64,000 nt of DNA from JAAFHB01 sp942493325 (GCA_942493325.1 OW818689.1:4588001-4652000), one strand, 5' to 3'. Counted from the first letter of the stretch, positions 19,433 through 28,510 are shown. Notes: generated by a model from the sequence alone, not told the origin. Numbers and translations are program-made.

Positions 19433-19513
19433 TAAAAGGTTGCCAGGGTTGAATTGGCTGTGTCAAAAAAGGCACAATGGACCAACACATTTTTATCATA
19501 ATTATTGCAGCAT

Positions 19514-19544
19514 CAAATTTAATGATTTAACGCCAACAATACAA
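19514..19544 (-). promoter_or_regulatory. Candidate promoter of the adhesin-porP operon
   Basis: Read on the minus strand, TTG at 19544-19542 and TAAATTTG at 19521-19514 (exact TAnnTTTG) are separated by 20 bases. The leader to the ATG at 19432 would be about 75 bases. Confidence 0.45.
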
Positions 19545-19781
19545 TCTTTTTAATTGGTTAAATTTCTGGTTGTAAAGGATTAATATTCTGTTTAATATAA
19601 ATTAAAGTGCCACATAACAAACTATTAAAACATTCTAACAATTTGCAGTTAATGAAATCCAAAAGGATACAATTTTTAAACCGGCTTTACTGCATCCGGC
19701 ACTTTTGTACCGTAAACAATCCTGGTCATCCACCTTATAATGAAAAAATTCTTCACCGATTCTGCTCTGCTTATTATTTTC

Positions 19782-19789
19782 TACCTTTG
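19782..19789 (+). promoter_or_regulatory. Candidate -7 box immediately before fic
   Basis: TACCTTTG is an exact TAnnTTTG match ending only five bases before the ATG at 19795. If used, the transcript would be leaderless or nearly so. No clear -33 TTG is present. Confidence 0.35.
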
Positions 19790-19794
19790 TAATT

Positions 19795-20559
19795 ATGAAA
19801 ATTCAAGAGATCAATAAATTGGCGGACAATTATCTGCGATTATCAAAAGGGATGATCGATCATGATAAATATACTTATTATGCCATAACTCACCACTCAA
19901 CTGCAATAGAGGGATCTACTTTAACTCAAAACCAGGCCGTTAATTTACTGGAGTATGGTGCAACGGCCGCAAAAAAACCAATCGAACATCATTTTATGAT
20001 ACTTGATTATTTTAAGGCGCTTAAATACACCCTGAATGCAGCAAAGGAAGAACAGCCATTAACAGTTGAATTTATTCAGTCCATTGCTGCTAAAGTAAAA
20101 ACCAACACAGGCGAAACTGTTAATACAATTCCAGGCACTTACGATACCGCCAATGGTGATTTTCGACTTGGAAGTGTCAGGGCCGGAAACCGCACATTCC
20201 CCGATCACAAGAAGGTACCCGCAATGGTAAAACAACTTTGCGACAACGTAAACTATGAGATTAAGAATTCAAAAACATTTGAGGATAAATGTAACCTTGC
20301 ATTCAAAGTTCATTTTGATTTTGTTAGTATTCATCCTTTTGGAGATGGGAACGGACGTACATCAAGACTTTTAATGAATTACATGCAGTCCCGGTTTAAA
20401 CTACCGTTGTCCATTGTGTTCAAACAAGACCGTGTAAAGTATGTTGCCGCCCTGGAAGGAGCAAGAAACAAGGAAGATATTTCGTTGTTTTATAAATTCA
20501 TGTACGATCAGTATGCAAAATTTCTGAAGAATGAAATAGCCGCATTAAGCGAAAAGTAA
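19795..20559 (+). CDS. Fic-domain protein (AMP-transferase) with N-terminal inhibitory motif
   Basis: Fic enzymes transfer AMP or another nucleotide moiety from a cofactor to hydroxyl side chains of target proteins. The catalytic loop HPFGDGNGR is complete at residues 180-188, including the catalytic His. The N-terminal STAIEG at 35-40 matches the inhibitory helix motif (S/T)xxxE(G/N), so this is an auto-inhibited class II Fic, intact in sequence. A beta-hairpin flap precedes the loop (GTYDTANGDFRLGSV). It is a single gene, divergent from the adhesin and convergent with the phage-like gene downstream. Target unknown. A toxin or house-keeping regulatory role are both possible. Confidence 0.92.
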   Translation: MKIQEINKLADNYLRLSKGMIDHDKYTYYAITHHSTAIEGSTLTQNQAVNLLEYGATAAKKPIEHHFMILDYFKALKYTLNAAKEEQPLTVEFIQSIAAKVKTNTGETVNTIPGTYDTANGDFRLGSVRAGNRTFPDHKKVPAMVKQLCDNVNYEIKNSKTFEDKCNLAFKVHFDFVSIHPFGDGNGRTSRLLMNYMQSRFKLPLSIVFKQDRVKYVAALEGARNKEDISLFYKFMYDQYAKFLKNEIAALSEK

Positions 20560-20588
20560 CCAAATCATTGATATTTGGCTGAAATAAT

Positions 20589-21257
20589 TTAATCCCACAG
20601 ACTCAGGTAATACTTCCCGAAAAGACGAAATCCATTTTTCATCCTGTCTAAATGTTTCTCATAGCCAGTGCTGTCGAATACATGGGTGTCATTAGGTCCA
20701 TGAATCATTTCATACATGGGTTCTTTAATGCCATGCTTTAGGTCAGGAGTCCAGTGATCAATCTCTTTCCACTGAATATCAATCTCACCTGAATGGTATT
20801 GATCCTCCCAATTTCCATCACCTTCCTCCTGTTCGAATGCCCATATCATTTCGTCCATAACCCAGTCCCAACGCAAAAAATAATTCTCGTCGGTATCCCA
20901 TTCATTTTTCTTTACGGGTGCTGAAGTGCTGCGAAGATATTCTGGAACATCCTCATCGTCAACTGCCGGTGCGCCATGCTTGTCCTTACGAAGCTGGCGT
21001 AACATCGGAGCGATGATTTGAGCCAGAGTATCAGACATGTTCCAGGTATCCCAGGGATCAATATGAATTTTAACCTGCTGATGGCGCCCGGGTTTACGCT
21101 TTTCAATCCATTCGCAAAAAGTCCTTACCCAGGTTTTGTTCAACCGATCTCCAATGGCTGTACACCGGTCATCGCCAACTCCAACTAATTTTAACCAATC
21201 CGCAATCTGGTAGGGGCCGGTCCAACCATTCTTATATTTTCCTATTTTAACCCGCAT
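20589..21257 (-). CDS. Uncharacterised protein resembling a T4-type phage family
   Basis: This 222-residue protein is rich in Trp, Asp and Glu and has no signal peptide or membrane segment. Segments such as VKIHIDPWDTWNMSDTLA, HGAPAVDDEDVPEYLRST, ENYFLRWDWVMDEMIWAFEQ and GPNDTHVFD...LFGKYYLSLWD match, from memory, a family of unknown function common in T4-like myoviruses and their metagenomic relatives. No other phage gene is visible beside it, so it looks like a single acquired or domesticated gene. It converges with fic, the two stops lying about 30 bases apart. Function unknown. Confidence 0.7.
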   Translation of the reverse strand: MRVKIGKYKNGWTGPYQIADWLKLVGVGDDRCTAIGDRLNKTWVRTFCEWIEKRKPGRHQQVKIHIDPWDTWNMSDTLAQIIAPMLRQLRKDKHGAPAVDDEDVPEYLRSTSAPVKKNEWDTDENYFLRWDWVMDEMIWAFEQEEGDGNWEDQYHSGEIDIQWKEIDHWTPDLKHGIKEPMYEMIHGPNDTHVFDSTGYEKHLDRMKNGFRLFGKYYLSLWD

Positions 21258-21419
21258 TATTCACACTATCCTTAAAACAGTTAATGATAAAATGTATTTG
21301 CATCACCCTTAGTCAAAGATACAATTTTTACAAATTTCATAAAAGACCAACACATCTGCGAATCAGGAACAAGACCAACCTAAAATGAAAGTGAATATAT
21401 ACTTAACTCCCTGTCTGTT

Positions 21420-22775
21420 TTACGAAAACAACGTCCTGATCATCTTCTCCACCCTTTCGATCTGGTGGATTTTGATCGCGAAACGGGCAAAATCGACCCC
21501 TTTGTTGTATTTCGACAGGTAAATCTCCTTAAAACCGAGCTTTTGTGCCTCCGCAATGCGCTGTTCGATGCGGTTTACGGGCCTGATCTCCCCGGTGAGA
21601 CCAATCTCACCTGCAAACGCGATTTGCTTGCCAATGGCTACATCAAAATTGGAAGAAAGTACAGCAGCAATCACAGCCAGGTCCATTGCCGGGTCATCTA
21701 CTCTTAGACCACCTGCAATATTCAGAAAAACGTCCTTTGTCATAAGTTTAAAACCTGCGCGCTTCTCGAGAACTGCAAGCAGCATATTCATCCGGCGTAA
21801 ATCGAATCCGGTAGCTGATCGCTGAGGGTTCCCATATGCGGCTGAGCTCACCAGTGACTGCACTTCAATGAGGAAAGACCTCATGCCTTCCATCGTTGCT
21901 GCCGTGGCAGTGCCGCTGAGGCCTTCATTGTGCGACGAGAGCAACATCTCCGAAGGATTAAGGACCTCGTGCAATCCATCCTGACGCATTTCAAATATGC
22001 CCAGCTCCGAGGTTGATCCAAAACGATTCTTTACCGAGCGAAGAATCCGGAACAGGTAATTGCGGTCACCTTCGAACTGGAGTACCGTATCGACAATATG
22101 CTCCAGAACTTTAGGTCCTGCAAGACTTCCTTCCTTGTTAATATGACCGATCAAAATCACCGCAATCTGGTTCAATTTGGCCACCTTCATGATTCCAACC
22201 GTACATTCCCTGATTTGGGTAACGCTTCCCGGCGAAGATTCAGCCATTTCGGTCGCCACAGTCTGTATCGAATCTATAATCACCAGGTTTGGTTTTTCAG
22301 ACTCAAGGGTTAAAAGAATATTTTCGAGTGAAGTTTCACATAAAAAACGACAGCGGGCCTGGTTCCCGTTTAAACGGTTTGCGCGCATTTTTAACTGCTG
22401 AAGACTCTCTTCACCCGAAATATACAGGACATTTAAATGCGAAAGTTGAATAGCGAGCTGAAGGACAAGTGTCGATTTACCAATTCCGGGCTCGCCTCCA
22501 AGAAGAACCAACCCGCCGGGAACCAATCCACCCCCGGTAACACGATCAAATTCCTCGTTCCCCGTTACAATTCGTTCCTGATGGTCAAGGTCAATTTCAG
22601 CGAGCATAAGTGGCATCGCCGTTCCTTTTGCCTGCAGCGTTGACGAAGGTTTTTTTTCAGTGACAATCTCCTCCACATAGGTATTCCATTCGTTGCAGGC
22701 ATTGCATTTGCCAATCCATTTGGGAGACTGGGCCCCGCAAGACTGACAGATATAGACGGATTTGATTTTTGCCAC
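21420..22775 (-). CDS. radA: DNA repair protein RadA
   Basis: RadA is a RecA-like DnaB-type helicase that drives branch migration during recombination. An N-terminal zinc finger (YICQSCGAQSPKWIGKCNACNEW) is followed by the Walker A GGEPGIGKST, the RadA-specific KNRFG motif (VKNRFGSTSELG) and a C-terminal Lon-like domain. The frame is open to an ATG at 22823. RadA proteins begin with AKxKSVxxCQxCG, and the in-frame GTG at 22775 gives exactly this (451 residues), so GTG is the likely start. The 16-residue extension MINRFLVIVHYLINFT has no counterpart in the family. Confidence 0.95.
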   Translation of the reverse strand: MAKIKSVYICQSCGAQSPKWIGKCNACNEWNTYVEEIVTEKKPSSTLQAKGTAMPLMLAEIDLDHQERIVTGNEEFDRVTGGGLVPGGLVLLGGEPGIGKSTLVLQLAIQLSHLNVLYISGEESLQQLKMRANRLNGNQARCRFLCETSLENILLTLESEKPNLVIIDSIQTVATEMAESSPGSVTQIRECTVGIMKVAKLNQIAVILIGHINKEGSLAGPKVLEHIVDTVLQFEGDRNYLFRILRSVKNRFGSTSELGIFEMRQDGLHEVLNPSEMLLSSHNEGLSGTATAATMEGMRSFLIEVQSLVSSAAYGNPQRSATGFDLRRMNMLLAVLEKRAGFKLMTKDVFLNIAGGLRVDDPAMDLAVIAAVLSSNFDVAIGKQIAFAGEIGLTGEIRPVNRIEQRIAEAQKLGFKEIYLSKYNKGVDFARFAIKIHQIERVEKMIRTLFS

Positions 22776-22958
22776 GGTGAAGTTAATTAGGTAATGAACA
22801 ATTACTAAGAATCGATTAATCACTTAGGCGCATGACTATCGGTCTAGTTTCCTGTCGGTTAGCTCCCGATAAGAAATGATTCGAATAGCCATGAACGACA
22901 AAATATATATTTTCAAATGCACCAGGACATTTACCTGAGCCTGTTCACCAACGGAAAA

Positions 22959-23312
22959 TTACCCGATCAGCCGGTTCGTATCCGTATCGGGAAAGATCAT
23001 TCTTGGTTTAAACTGCCGCGCTTCTTCAAAATCCATTGAGGCATACGAAACAATGATAACGATATCGCCAACCGAGACTTTTCGTGCGGCAGGTCCGTTC
23101 AGGATAATCTCACCACCCCCGCGTACGCCACGGATCACATACGTTTCGAGTCGTTCCCCGTTATTCACATCTACAACCTGCACTTTCTCATTTTCGATGA
23201 TATTGGCAGCATCCATAAGATCTTCATCAATTGTAATGCTACCCACGTATTGAAGATCTGCCCCTGTAACGGTAACCCGGTGTATTTTGGATTTACAAAC
23301 TTCTATAAACAT
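22959..23312 (-). CDS. panD: Aspartate 1-decarboxylase PanD
   Basis: PanD makes beta-alanine from aspartate for pantothenate and CoA synthesis. It is a pyruvoyl enzyme, and the self-cleavage site Gly24-Ser25 is present in YVGSITID. Other family segments are SKIHRVTVTGADL, GERLETYVIRG and LNGPAAR. Length 117 is normal. It follows panC by six bases on the same strand, so one transcript supplies both late steps of the pathway. Confidence 0.96.
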   Translation of the reverse strand: MFIEVCKSKIHRVTVTGADLQYVGSITIDEDLMDAANIIENEKVQVVDVNNGERLETYVIRGVRGGGEIILNGPAARKVSVGDIVIIVSYASMDFEEARQFKPRMIFPDTDTNRLIG

Positions 23313-23318
23313 TTTATC

Positions 23319-24167
23319 TTAATTAATTTCAAAAATTATATTGTCAATTAGACGGATTTTCCCTGCATAAACTGCAATGCAACCAACTTTTGTGCCAGAC
23401 TGATTCCAGCTTTCAACCGGCATTAAAGTGGCGTCGTCGACTATTTCAAAGTATTCAACCTTCAACAGCAATGTTGCATTAATCCGGTCTGCAACAAATT
23501 CTTTAACCTCATTCACCGGTTTTTCCCGGGAAAGGTCTTTGGCCTCCAGTAATGTTTTATAGATTACCGGGGCACAATCACGATATTCAGGAAGCAGCAA
23601 CCGGTTTCGCGAGCTCATTGCAAGACCGTCAGCTTCGCGAACGATATCGCATGCAACGATTTCAACAGGATCATTCATCTGCCTGACCATTTCCCTGATG
23701 ACGGCCATTTGCTGGAAATCTTTCCGTCCAAAAAAGGCCATGTCGGGTAGGACCATTGCGAATAGTTTACTTACCACCTGGGCCACTCCATTGAAATGAC
23801 CGGGCCGAAAAGCCCCTTCCATCACTTTATCGAGGTTGCCAAATTCAAATAACCGGGCATCCGGTTCAGGATAAACCTCCTCAACTGAGGGAAAAAAAAC
23901 AAAATCGCATTTAACAGTTGACAGAAGGTTCAAATCCGATTCAAGAGTGCGTGGATAATTTGCCAGGTCATTCGTATCATTAAATTGTGTCGGATTGACA
24001 AAAATTGAAACAACTACGATATCGCACATGCTTCCTGCCTTCTGAACCAGTGATAAATGACCCTCATGAAGAGCTCCCATCGTCGGAACGAAGCCAATTT
24101 TTAATCCTTTTAAACGCTCCTTTTTCAGAGCATCCTGCAACATTGAAATTGTCGTATATAACTTCAT
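23319..24167 (-). CDS. panC: Pantothenate synthetase PanC
   Basis: PanC joins pantoate and beta-alanine using ATP. The nucleotide-binding signature PTMGALHEGHLSLV (HIGH-like) is near the N-terminus. NPTQFNDTNDLANYPRT, FRPGHFNGVAQVV, FGRKDFQQ and MSSRN (KMSKS-like) follow in order. Length 282 is typical. It is divergent from the glycogen-synthase-like gene. A minus-strand TTACTTTG at 24195-24188 may be its -7 box. Confidence 0.96.
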   Translation of the reverse strand: MKLYTTISMLQDALKKERLKGLKIGFVPTMGALHEGHLSLVQKAGSMCDIVVVSIFVNPTQFNDTNDLANYPRTLESDLNLLSTVKCDFVFFPSVEEVYPEPDARLFEFGNLDKVMEGAFRPGHFNGVAQVVSKLFAMVLPDMAFFGRKDFQQMAVIREMVRQMNDPVEIVACDIVREADGLAMSSRNRLLLPEYRDCAPVIYKTLLEAKDLSREKPVNEVKEFVADRINATLLLKVEYFEIVDDATLMPVESWNQSGTKVGCIAVYAGKIRLIDNIIFEIN

Positions 24168-24305
24168 TACTTTATAAAAACAGGCTGCAAAGTAACAAAA
24201 TATCTGAACACCATGAAAGGTTTCAGCCCCCTCGCTAAGAATACAATCACGCTAATGCATGAATATTCAGTATTTTTTATATATTTTTGCAAAATATTTT
24301 AAGTA

Positions 24306-25112
24306 GTGGCAATGGAAAAAAAGAAGGTTTTATTTATCTCGCAGGAAATCGCTCCCTACCTACCCGAATCCGAAATTTCTGATATAGGAAGATATCTTCC
24401 ACAGGGGATTCAGGAAAGAGGAAAAGAAATCCGCACATTTATGCCTCGTTTTGGATGTGTTAATGAGAGAAGGAACCAGCTTCACGAAGTTATTCGGCTT
24501 TCGGGAATGAATCTGGTAATAAACGATAACGATCACCCCCTGATTATAAAAGTCGCCTCAATCCAGGCCGCCCGTATGCAGGTCTATTTTATTGATAATG
24601 AAGATTATTTTCAACGAAAATTTGCCACCGCGAACGATGAGGGAATTGAATTTGATGACAATGACGAACGGGCAATTTTCTTTGCGCGGGGTGTACTTGA
24701 GACGGTAATCAAATTACGATGGTCACCCGATATCATCCATTGTCATGGCTGGTTTACGGGAATGATCCCGCTTTTTGTTAAAAAAACCTATAAGGACAAT
24801 CCCCTGTTTGCCAATTCAAAAATAATCTATTCGGTTTATAAGGACGAGTTTCAGACGCCCCTCAATGGCCTGATGGCTTCCAAAATTGCCGAAGACGGAA
24901 TAGATATCAATGAAATTTCAAAATTAAATGAACCCACTTTTGTCAATCTGAGTAAATTGGCAATTGATTATTCCGACGCAACTATAAAGGGCAGTGAAAG
25001 CATCAATAGTGAAGTGGAAGGTTATATGAAGGATTCGGGCAAGCCGTTTCTCGATTATCAATCAAAGGAATCATACATCGATTCCTACTTCGATTTTTAC
25101 AATATTTTTTAA
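24306..25112 (+). CDS. Short glycogen-synthase-like (GT5 N-terminal domain) protein
   Basis: The 268 residues match only the N-terminal Rossmann-like half of glycogen/starch synthases: KKVLFISQEIAPYLPES, PRFGCVNERRNQLHEVIRLSG, DNEDYFQRK, DDNDERAIFFARGVLETV and PDIIHCHGWFTGMIPL. The ADP-glucose-binding KxGGLGDV block is replaced by SEISDIGRYLP, and the C-terminal GT-B half is absent. The gene is not visibly broken; proteins of this size next to panC occur in other Bacteroidetes (memory). Catalysis alone is unlikely, and a regulatory or partner role is possible. The start may be Met3 at 24312. The DUF4270 gene follows on the same strand. Confidence 0.8.
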   Translation: MAMEKKKVLFISQEIAPYLPESEISDIGRYLPQGIQERGKEIRTFMPRFGCVNERRNQLHEVIRLSGMNLVINDNDHPLIIKVASIQAARMQVYFIDNEDYFQRKFATANDEGIEFDDNDERAIFFARGVLETVIKLRWSPDIIHCHGWFTGMIPLFVKKTYKDNPLFANSKIIYSVYKDEFQTPLNGLMASKIAEDGIDINEISKLNEPTFVNLSKLAIDYSDATIKGSESINSEVEGYMKDSGKPFLDYQSKESYIDSYFDFYNIF

Positions 25113-25146
25113 TAATTTGCGCCGGAATTTATAAAAGTTAAAAACA

Positions 25147-26466
25147 TTGAAAAACAGATATTTAGAATTGAAGAACCTTATTGTAGCGATTCTTCTTTTT
25201 ACGGTAGTGCTTTGGGGATGTCAAAAAGGTGATCAGACACTGGGTATTAATCAGCTGCCCGGCGTTAAAATTCTTAATACCTATTATTCCCCGAATGATC
25301 CGGGGATACTCACGTCTTTTTTAACCGACCAGAAAATAAGGGTCGACCGGCCTGTCTACAACCTGTTGGGAAGTATTACCGATCCGATTTTCGGACGTAC
25401 CGATGCAGGCTTCGCAGCACAGTTTCGCCTCCCTTATCATCCCCAATATCCATCCGATGCACAAATAGATTCGATCGTCTTAAGGATGAGTTACAAAAAA
25501 ATCTACGGAGATATAGTAAGCGAACAGACTTTTAATGTTTATGAATTAACGGGTGGTTTGGATTACAATGCCCAATATCTCTCTTCCTACAATCTTAGAG
25601 ATTCCATCGGGGCCGAACCAATCGGAACCCATACTTTTGTTCCTAAATTCATAACCGACTCTTTGCAAAGAGATACCGTTCAACAAGTTATAAGCATACG
25701 CCTCAAAAATTCGTTCGGAAATTATTTATTAGGCATTGACTCAGCACAAATGGCTGACAATGACGTATTTACTACCGTTTTTAAAGGTCTGTACGTCGGA
25801 GCAGCACCAGTGCCCCACAAAGGAACATTGCTTAGTGTTGATGCCGCGGCTTCAATGATCGTTCTTTTTTATCATGACGCAGCACATGATACGCTTGGAT
25901 TTGCTTACCGTGTTACGGCTAATTCGGCCAATGTTTCAAGTTACAATCATGACTACACCTCGGCAAGATTTAAACCAAATTTAGACGAGGAGGTTAATTC
26001 TGATTCGCTTATTTACATTCAGCCAACGGGCGGGATCAAATCCAAAATTATGGTTCCTTCTCTTTCGACATGGAAAGATTCGACAAATTTTGTGATCAAC
26101 AAGGCCAGCCTTACTTTTCATGCCGATACTATCACGAGCGATTTCAGGCGTTATCCGATGCCGGATCGATTATATCTTAAAGTCATTACCGATGCTGGCG
26201 AAGAGGTATTCCCCGCCGACAGTCAGTTATCGAGCAGTTATTATGATGGAGTTTATAATTATACAAACGGTACTTATTCATTCAATATAACACAGCACCT
26301 TCAGGAACTGATCATAGAGCTGAATAAACCAATTCCTCTATTACACAACAACGGATTCTATCTCGTACATTCCGATCGTAACAATTCGGCTAGAAGAGTT
26401 GTTCTCAAAGGGTTTGGAAGTTCGAAACCGGTGGAATTAAACGTTACCTACACTCGTTACAAATAA
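25147..26466 (+). CDS. DUF4270-family lipoprotein
   Basis: The 439-residue protein has a lipoprotein signal (LIVAILLFTVVLWGC, Cys25) and DUF4270-type segments: GSITDPIFGRTDAGFAAQFRLP, QIDSIVLRMSY, YNVxEL-like motifs, IRLKNSFGNYLL and FKGLYVG. It is exported and probably outer-membrane anchored; the function of the family is unknown. The only start that keeps the signal peptide is a TTG at 25147; no in-frame ATG precedes the mature region. It lies 34 bases behind the GT5-like gene, in the synteny panC/GT5-like/DUF4270 known from other Bacteroidetes. Confidence 0.85.
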   Translation: MKNRYLELKNLIVAILLFTVVLWGCQKGDQTLGINQLPGVKILNTYYSPNDPGILTSFLTDQKIRVDRPVYNLLGSITDPIFGRTDAGFAAQFRLPYHPQYPSDAQIDSIVLRMSYKKIYGDIVSEQTFNVYELTGGLDYNAQYLSSYNLRDSIGAEPIGTHTFVPKFITDSLQRDTVQQVISIRLKNSFGNYLLGIDSAQMADNDVFTTVFKGLYVGAAPVPHKGTLLSVDAAASMIVLFYHDAAHDTLGFAYRVTANSANVSSYNHDYTSARFKPNLDEEVNSDSLIYIQPTGGIKSKIMVPSLSTWKDSTNFVINKASLTFHADTITSDFRRYPMPDRLYLKVITDAGEEVFPADSQLSSSYYDGVYNYTNGTYSFNITQHLQELIIELNKPIPLLHNNGFYLVHSDRNNSARRVVLKGFGSSKPVELNVTYTRYK

Positions 26467-26511
26467 ATACAACGGTATTTGGTCAGCCAGGTATAGTTGA
26501 TTGAACTTTTG

Positions 26512-26519
26512 TAATTTTG
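26512..26519 (+). promoter_or_regulatory. Candidate -7 box before the Ig-like lipoprotein gene
   Basis: TAATTTTG matches TAnnTTTG exactly and lies 29 bases before the TTG start at 26549. No clear -33 box at the right spacing. Confidence 0.3.
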
Positions 26520-26548
26520 CAATATAGAAAATTCAAAATCAGATCCGA

Positions 26549-28411
26549 TTGGCAAATAGAATACTTTTATTCGTAATAATAGTAATTGGATATTTTTCAT
26601 TCTTCACCTCGTGCGCCAATATCGGGATGCCATCGGGAGGATTGAAGGATTCAATTCCTCCTGTGGTCGAACGCAGTGTTCCCGCCTTTAACCAGACAAA
26701 TTATACGGATCAGAAAATACGACTCACGTTTAACGAATTTGTAATATATGAAGGGCTTAACGAAAAATTCGTCGTATCACCACCCACAACAAAGAAACCC
26801 ATTTTCCGCACCAAGGGAAAAACGCTGTTAATCGATTTAAACGAGGAACTCAAAGAGAATACGACCTACTCGCTCGATTTTAAGGACGGGATATCAGACA
26901 ATAATGAAAGAAATCCTTTACGCAATTTAAGGCTGGCCTTCTCTACAGGACCCCAATTCGATTCGCTAAGGGTAGTTGGTTTTGTCAAAGATGCGTTCAA
27001 TCTTGAGCCTGTAACAAATTCGTATGTGCTGCTCTATCGCGGCAGGTCGGATACGCTGGTTTACAAGACAATACCCGACTTTATAGCCAAAACCGATTTC
27101 CAGGGATTTTTCGCCGTCACCAATCTGCCCGCCGACACTTTCCAGGTCTTCGGCCTCAGTGATGTGGACAATAACCTAAAGTTCTCACCAGGTTCAGACT
27201 CCATATCATTTATCGATCATCTGATTGTACCCTCAGCCACCTATCTGCCGATGAGCGACACCACAGTCACAGGGATGGACACGCTTTTAATTTTTGGCAA
27301 AACAAAATTCGCGCCCGATCCGATCCATTTGCTACGTTTCGGCGAAGAGTTTTTCGACCTGCGGCTCGACAAATCTGAACATCCCACGCGCAGAGTTGTA
27401 AATCTGACCTTTACTCAATCAGTGGCTGATACCTTTAACATTGAGCCGCTTAATTTCGAAGCAAAGGAAGGCTGGCGCTATACCGAAATGTCCTCCAACT
27501 CCGATTCCATAAGAATTTGGCTGACAGATTCGATGGTCTATAATAAAGATACCCTGATATTTAAACTTTCGTATCTTCAGCAGGATAGCCTCAAGGAGTA
27601 TTATACCTTTAACGATACCATTCGTCTTTATTTTACCGATGTGACCCAGGTAGCAAAGAATAAACGAAAAGAGCGCCGAAAGATTGAAACAAAGGAAATT
27701 TCTGTTCCAATCACCACCAATGCCAAATCGGGTTTTGATGTCTACCGTAAATTAATCCTTGAATCTCCGGAGCCCATTGCTTTTTTTGATACTTCAAAAA
27801 TTGCGCTTTTTGAGAAACAGGACACTTTGTTCACCCCGGTAACCTATAAAATTATCCCCGACTCCCTGAACAAAAGACGTTACCTGTTGACTCATCCATG
27901 GAAATATGGAACGGATTATAAACTTACGGTAGATTCAGCCGCATTGAAAACAATCTACAATGCTTTGTCCGGAAAACTCAATGAGCAGTTTAAGACACAG
28001 GAGGAGGAATATTACGGGAAAATCAAACTAAGTCTTAAAAATGTCACTGCTCCGACAATTATACAACTTCTGAGCGACGATGAAGATGAAAATGTGATTC
28101 AGGAAAAACCTGCCACAAAAGATGGAGTAATCACATTTGATTTCCTGGAGCCCCGAAAATACCTTCTTAAGGCAATTTTTGACCGGAATAAGAACGGGAA
28201 ATGGGATACGGGAAACCTTCAAAAGAAAATCCAGCCCGAGGAGGTTATGTATTATCTGAGCGTTCTGAAAATAAGATCAAACTGGGACAGTGAGCCACCC
28301 TGGACATTGCCCGCTCAGCAATCGTTCGATAAGAAAATTATTGATGCAGAGCTTGAAGAACAAAAATTAAAAGATAAACTAAAGAAAAAGAAAAATACTA
28401 AGGCTTTTTAA
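26549..28411 (+). CDS. Ig-like (Big_5) domain lipoprotein
   Basis: The 620-residue exported protein has a lipoprotein signal ending SFFTSC (Cys22). The Bacteroidetes signature GMPSGGLKDSIPPVV follows. A Big_5/SbsA-like Ig domain occupies about 40-130 (KIRLTFNEFV, NTTYSLDFKDGISDNNERNPL), then a carboxypeptidase-regulatory-like beta domain at about 140-215 (VVGFVKDAFNLEPVTNSYVLLY). The C-terminal part ends RNKNGKWDTGN...VMYYLSVLKIRSNWD and a Lys-rich tail. The family is conserved in Bacteroidetes but has no assigned role. As with the upstream gene, the start is a TTG (26549), needed to include the signal peptide. Confidence 0.82.
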   Translation: MANRILLFVIIVIGYFSFFTSCANIGMPSGGLKDSIPPVVERSVPAFNQTNYTDQKIRLTFNEFVIYEGLNEKFVVSPPTTKKPIFRTKGKTLLIDLNEELKENTTYSLDFKDGISDNNERNPLRNLRLAFSTGPQFDSLRVVGFVKDAFNLEPVTNSYVLLYRGRSDTLVYKTIPDFIAKTDFQGFFAVTNLPADTFQVFGLSDVDNNLKFSPGSDSISFIDHLIVPSATYLPMSDTTVTGMDTLLIFGKTKFAPDPIHLLRFGEEFFDLRLDKSEHPTRRVVNLTFTQSVADTFNIEPLNFEAKEGWRYTEMSSNSDSIRIWLTDSMVYNKDTLIFKLSYLQQDSLKEYYTFNDTIRLYFTDVTQVAKNKRKERRKIETKEISVPITTNAKSGFDVYRKLILESPEPIAFFDTSKIALFEKQDTLFTPVTYKIIPDSLNKRRYLLTHPWKYGTDYKLTVDSAALKTIYNALSGKLNEQFKTQEEEYYGKIKLSLKNVTAPTIIQLLSDDEDENVIQEKPATKDGVITFDFLEPRKYLLKAIFDRNKNGKWDTGNLQKKIQPEEVMYYLSVLKIRSNWDSEPPWTLPAQQSFDKKIIDAELEEQKLKDKLKKKKNTKAF

Positions 28412-28510
28412 TTATAATTACCTGTAATTAAAGGCCCGTTAAGGCGAACCGATATGGCATCCCCGGGCCGCTATTAAATAATAATGATGCCTCACTTAAA
28501 AAGTAAAACT

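Larger units (their letters stand above)
19433..19794. other. Divergent intergenic region between adhesin and fic
   Basis: No gene is supported here. The left part carries the candidate adhesin promoter (19514-19544) and its leader, and the right end carries the -7 box of fic. A 61-residue open frame at 19607-19792 has no family features and ends at the fic promoter; it is treated as noise. Confidence 0.5.

Noticed and set aside
19607..19792. 61-codon frame upstream of fic
   Set aside because: No family similarity, ends in the fic promoter, composition like intergenic DNA.
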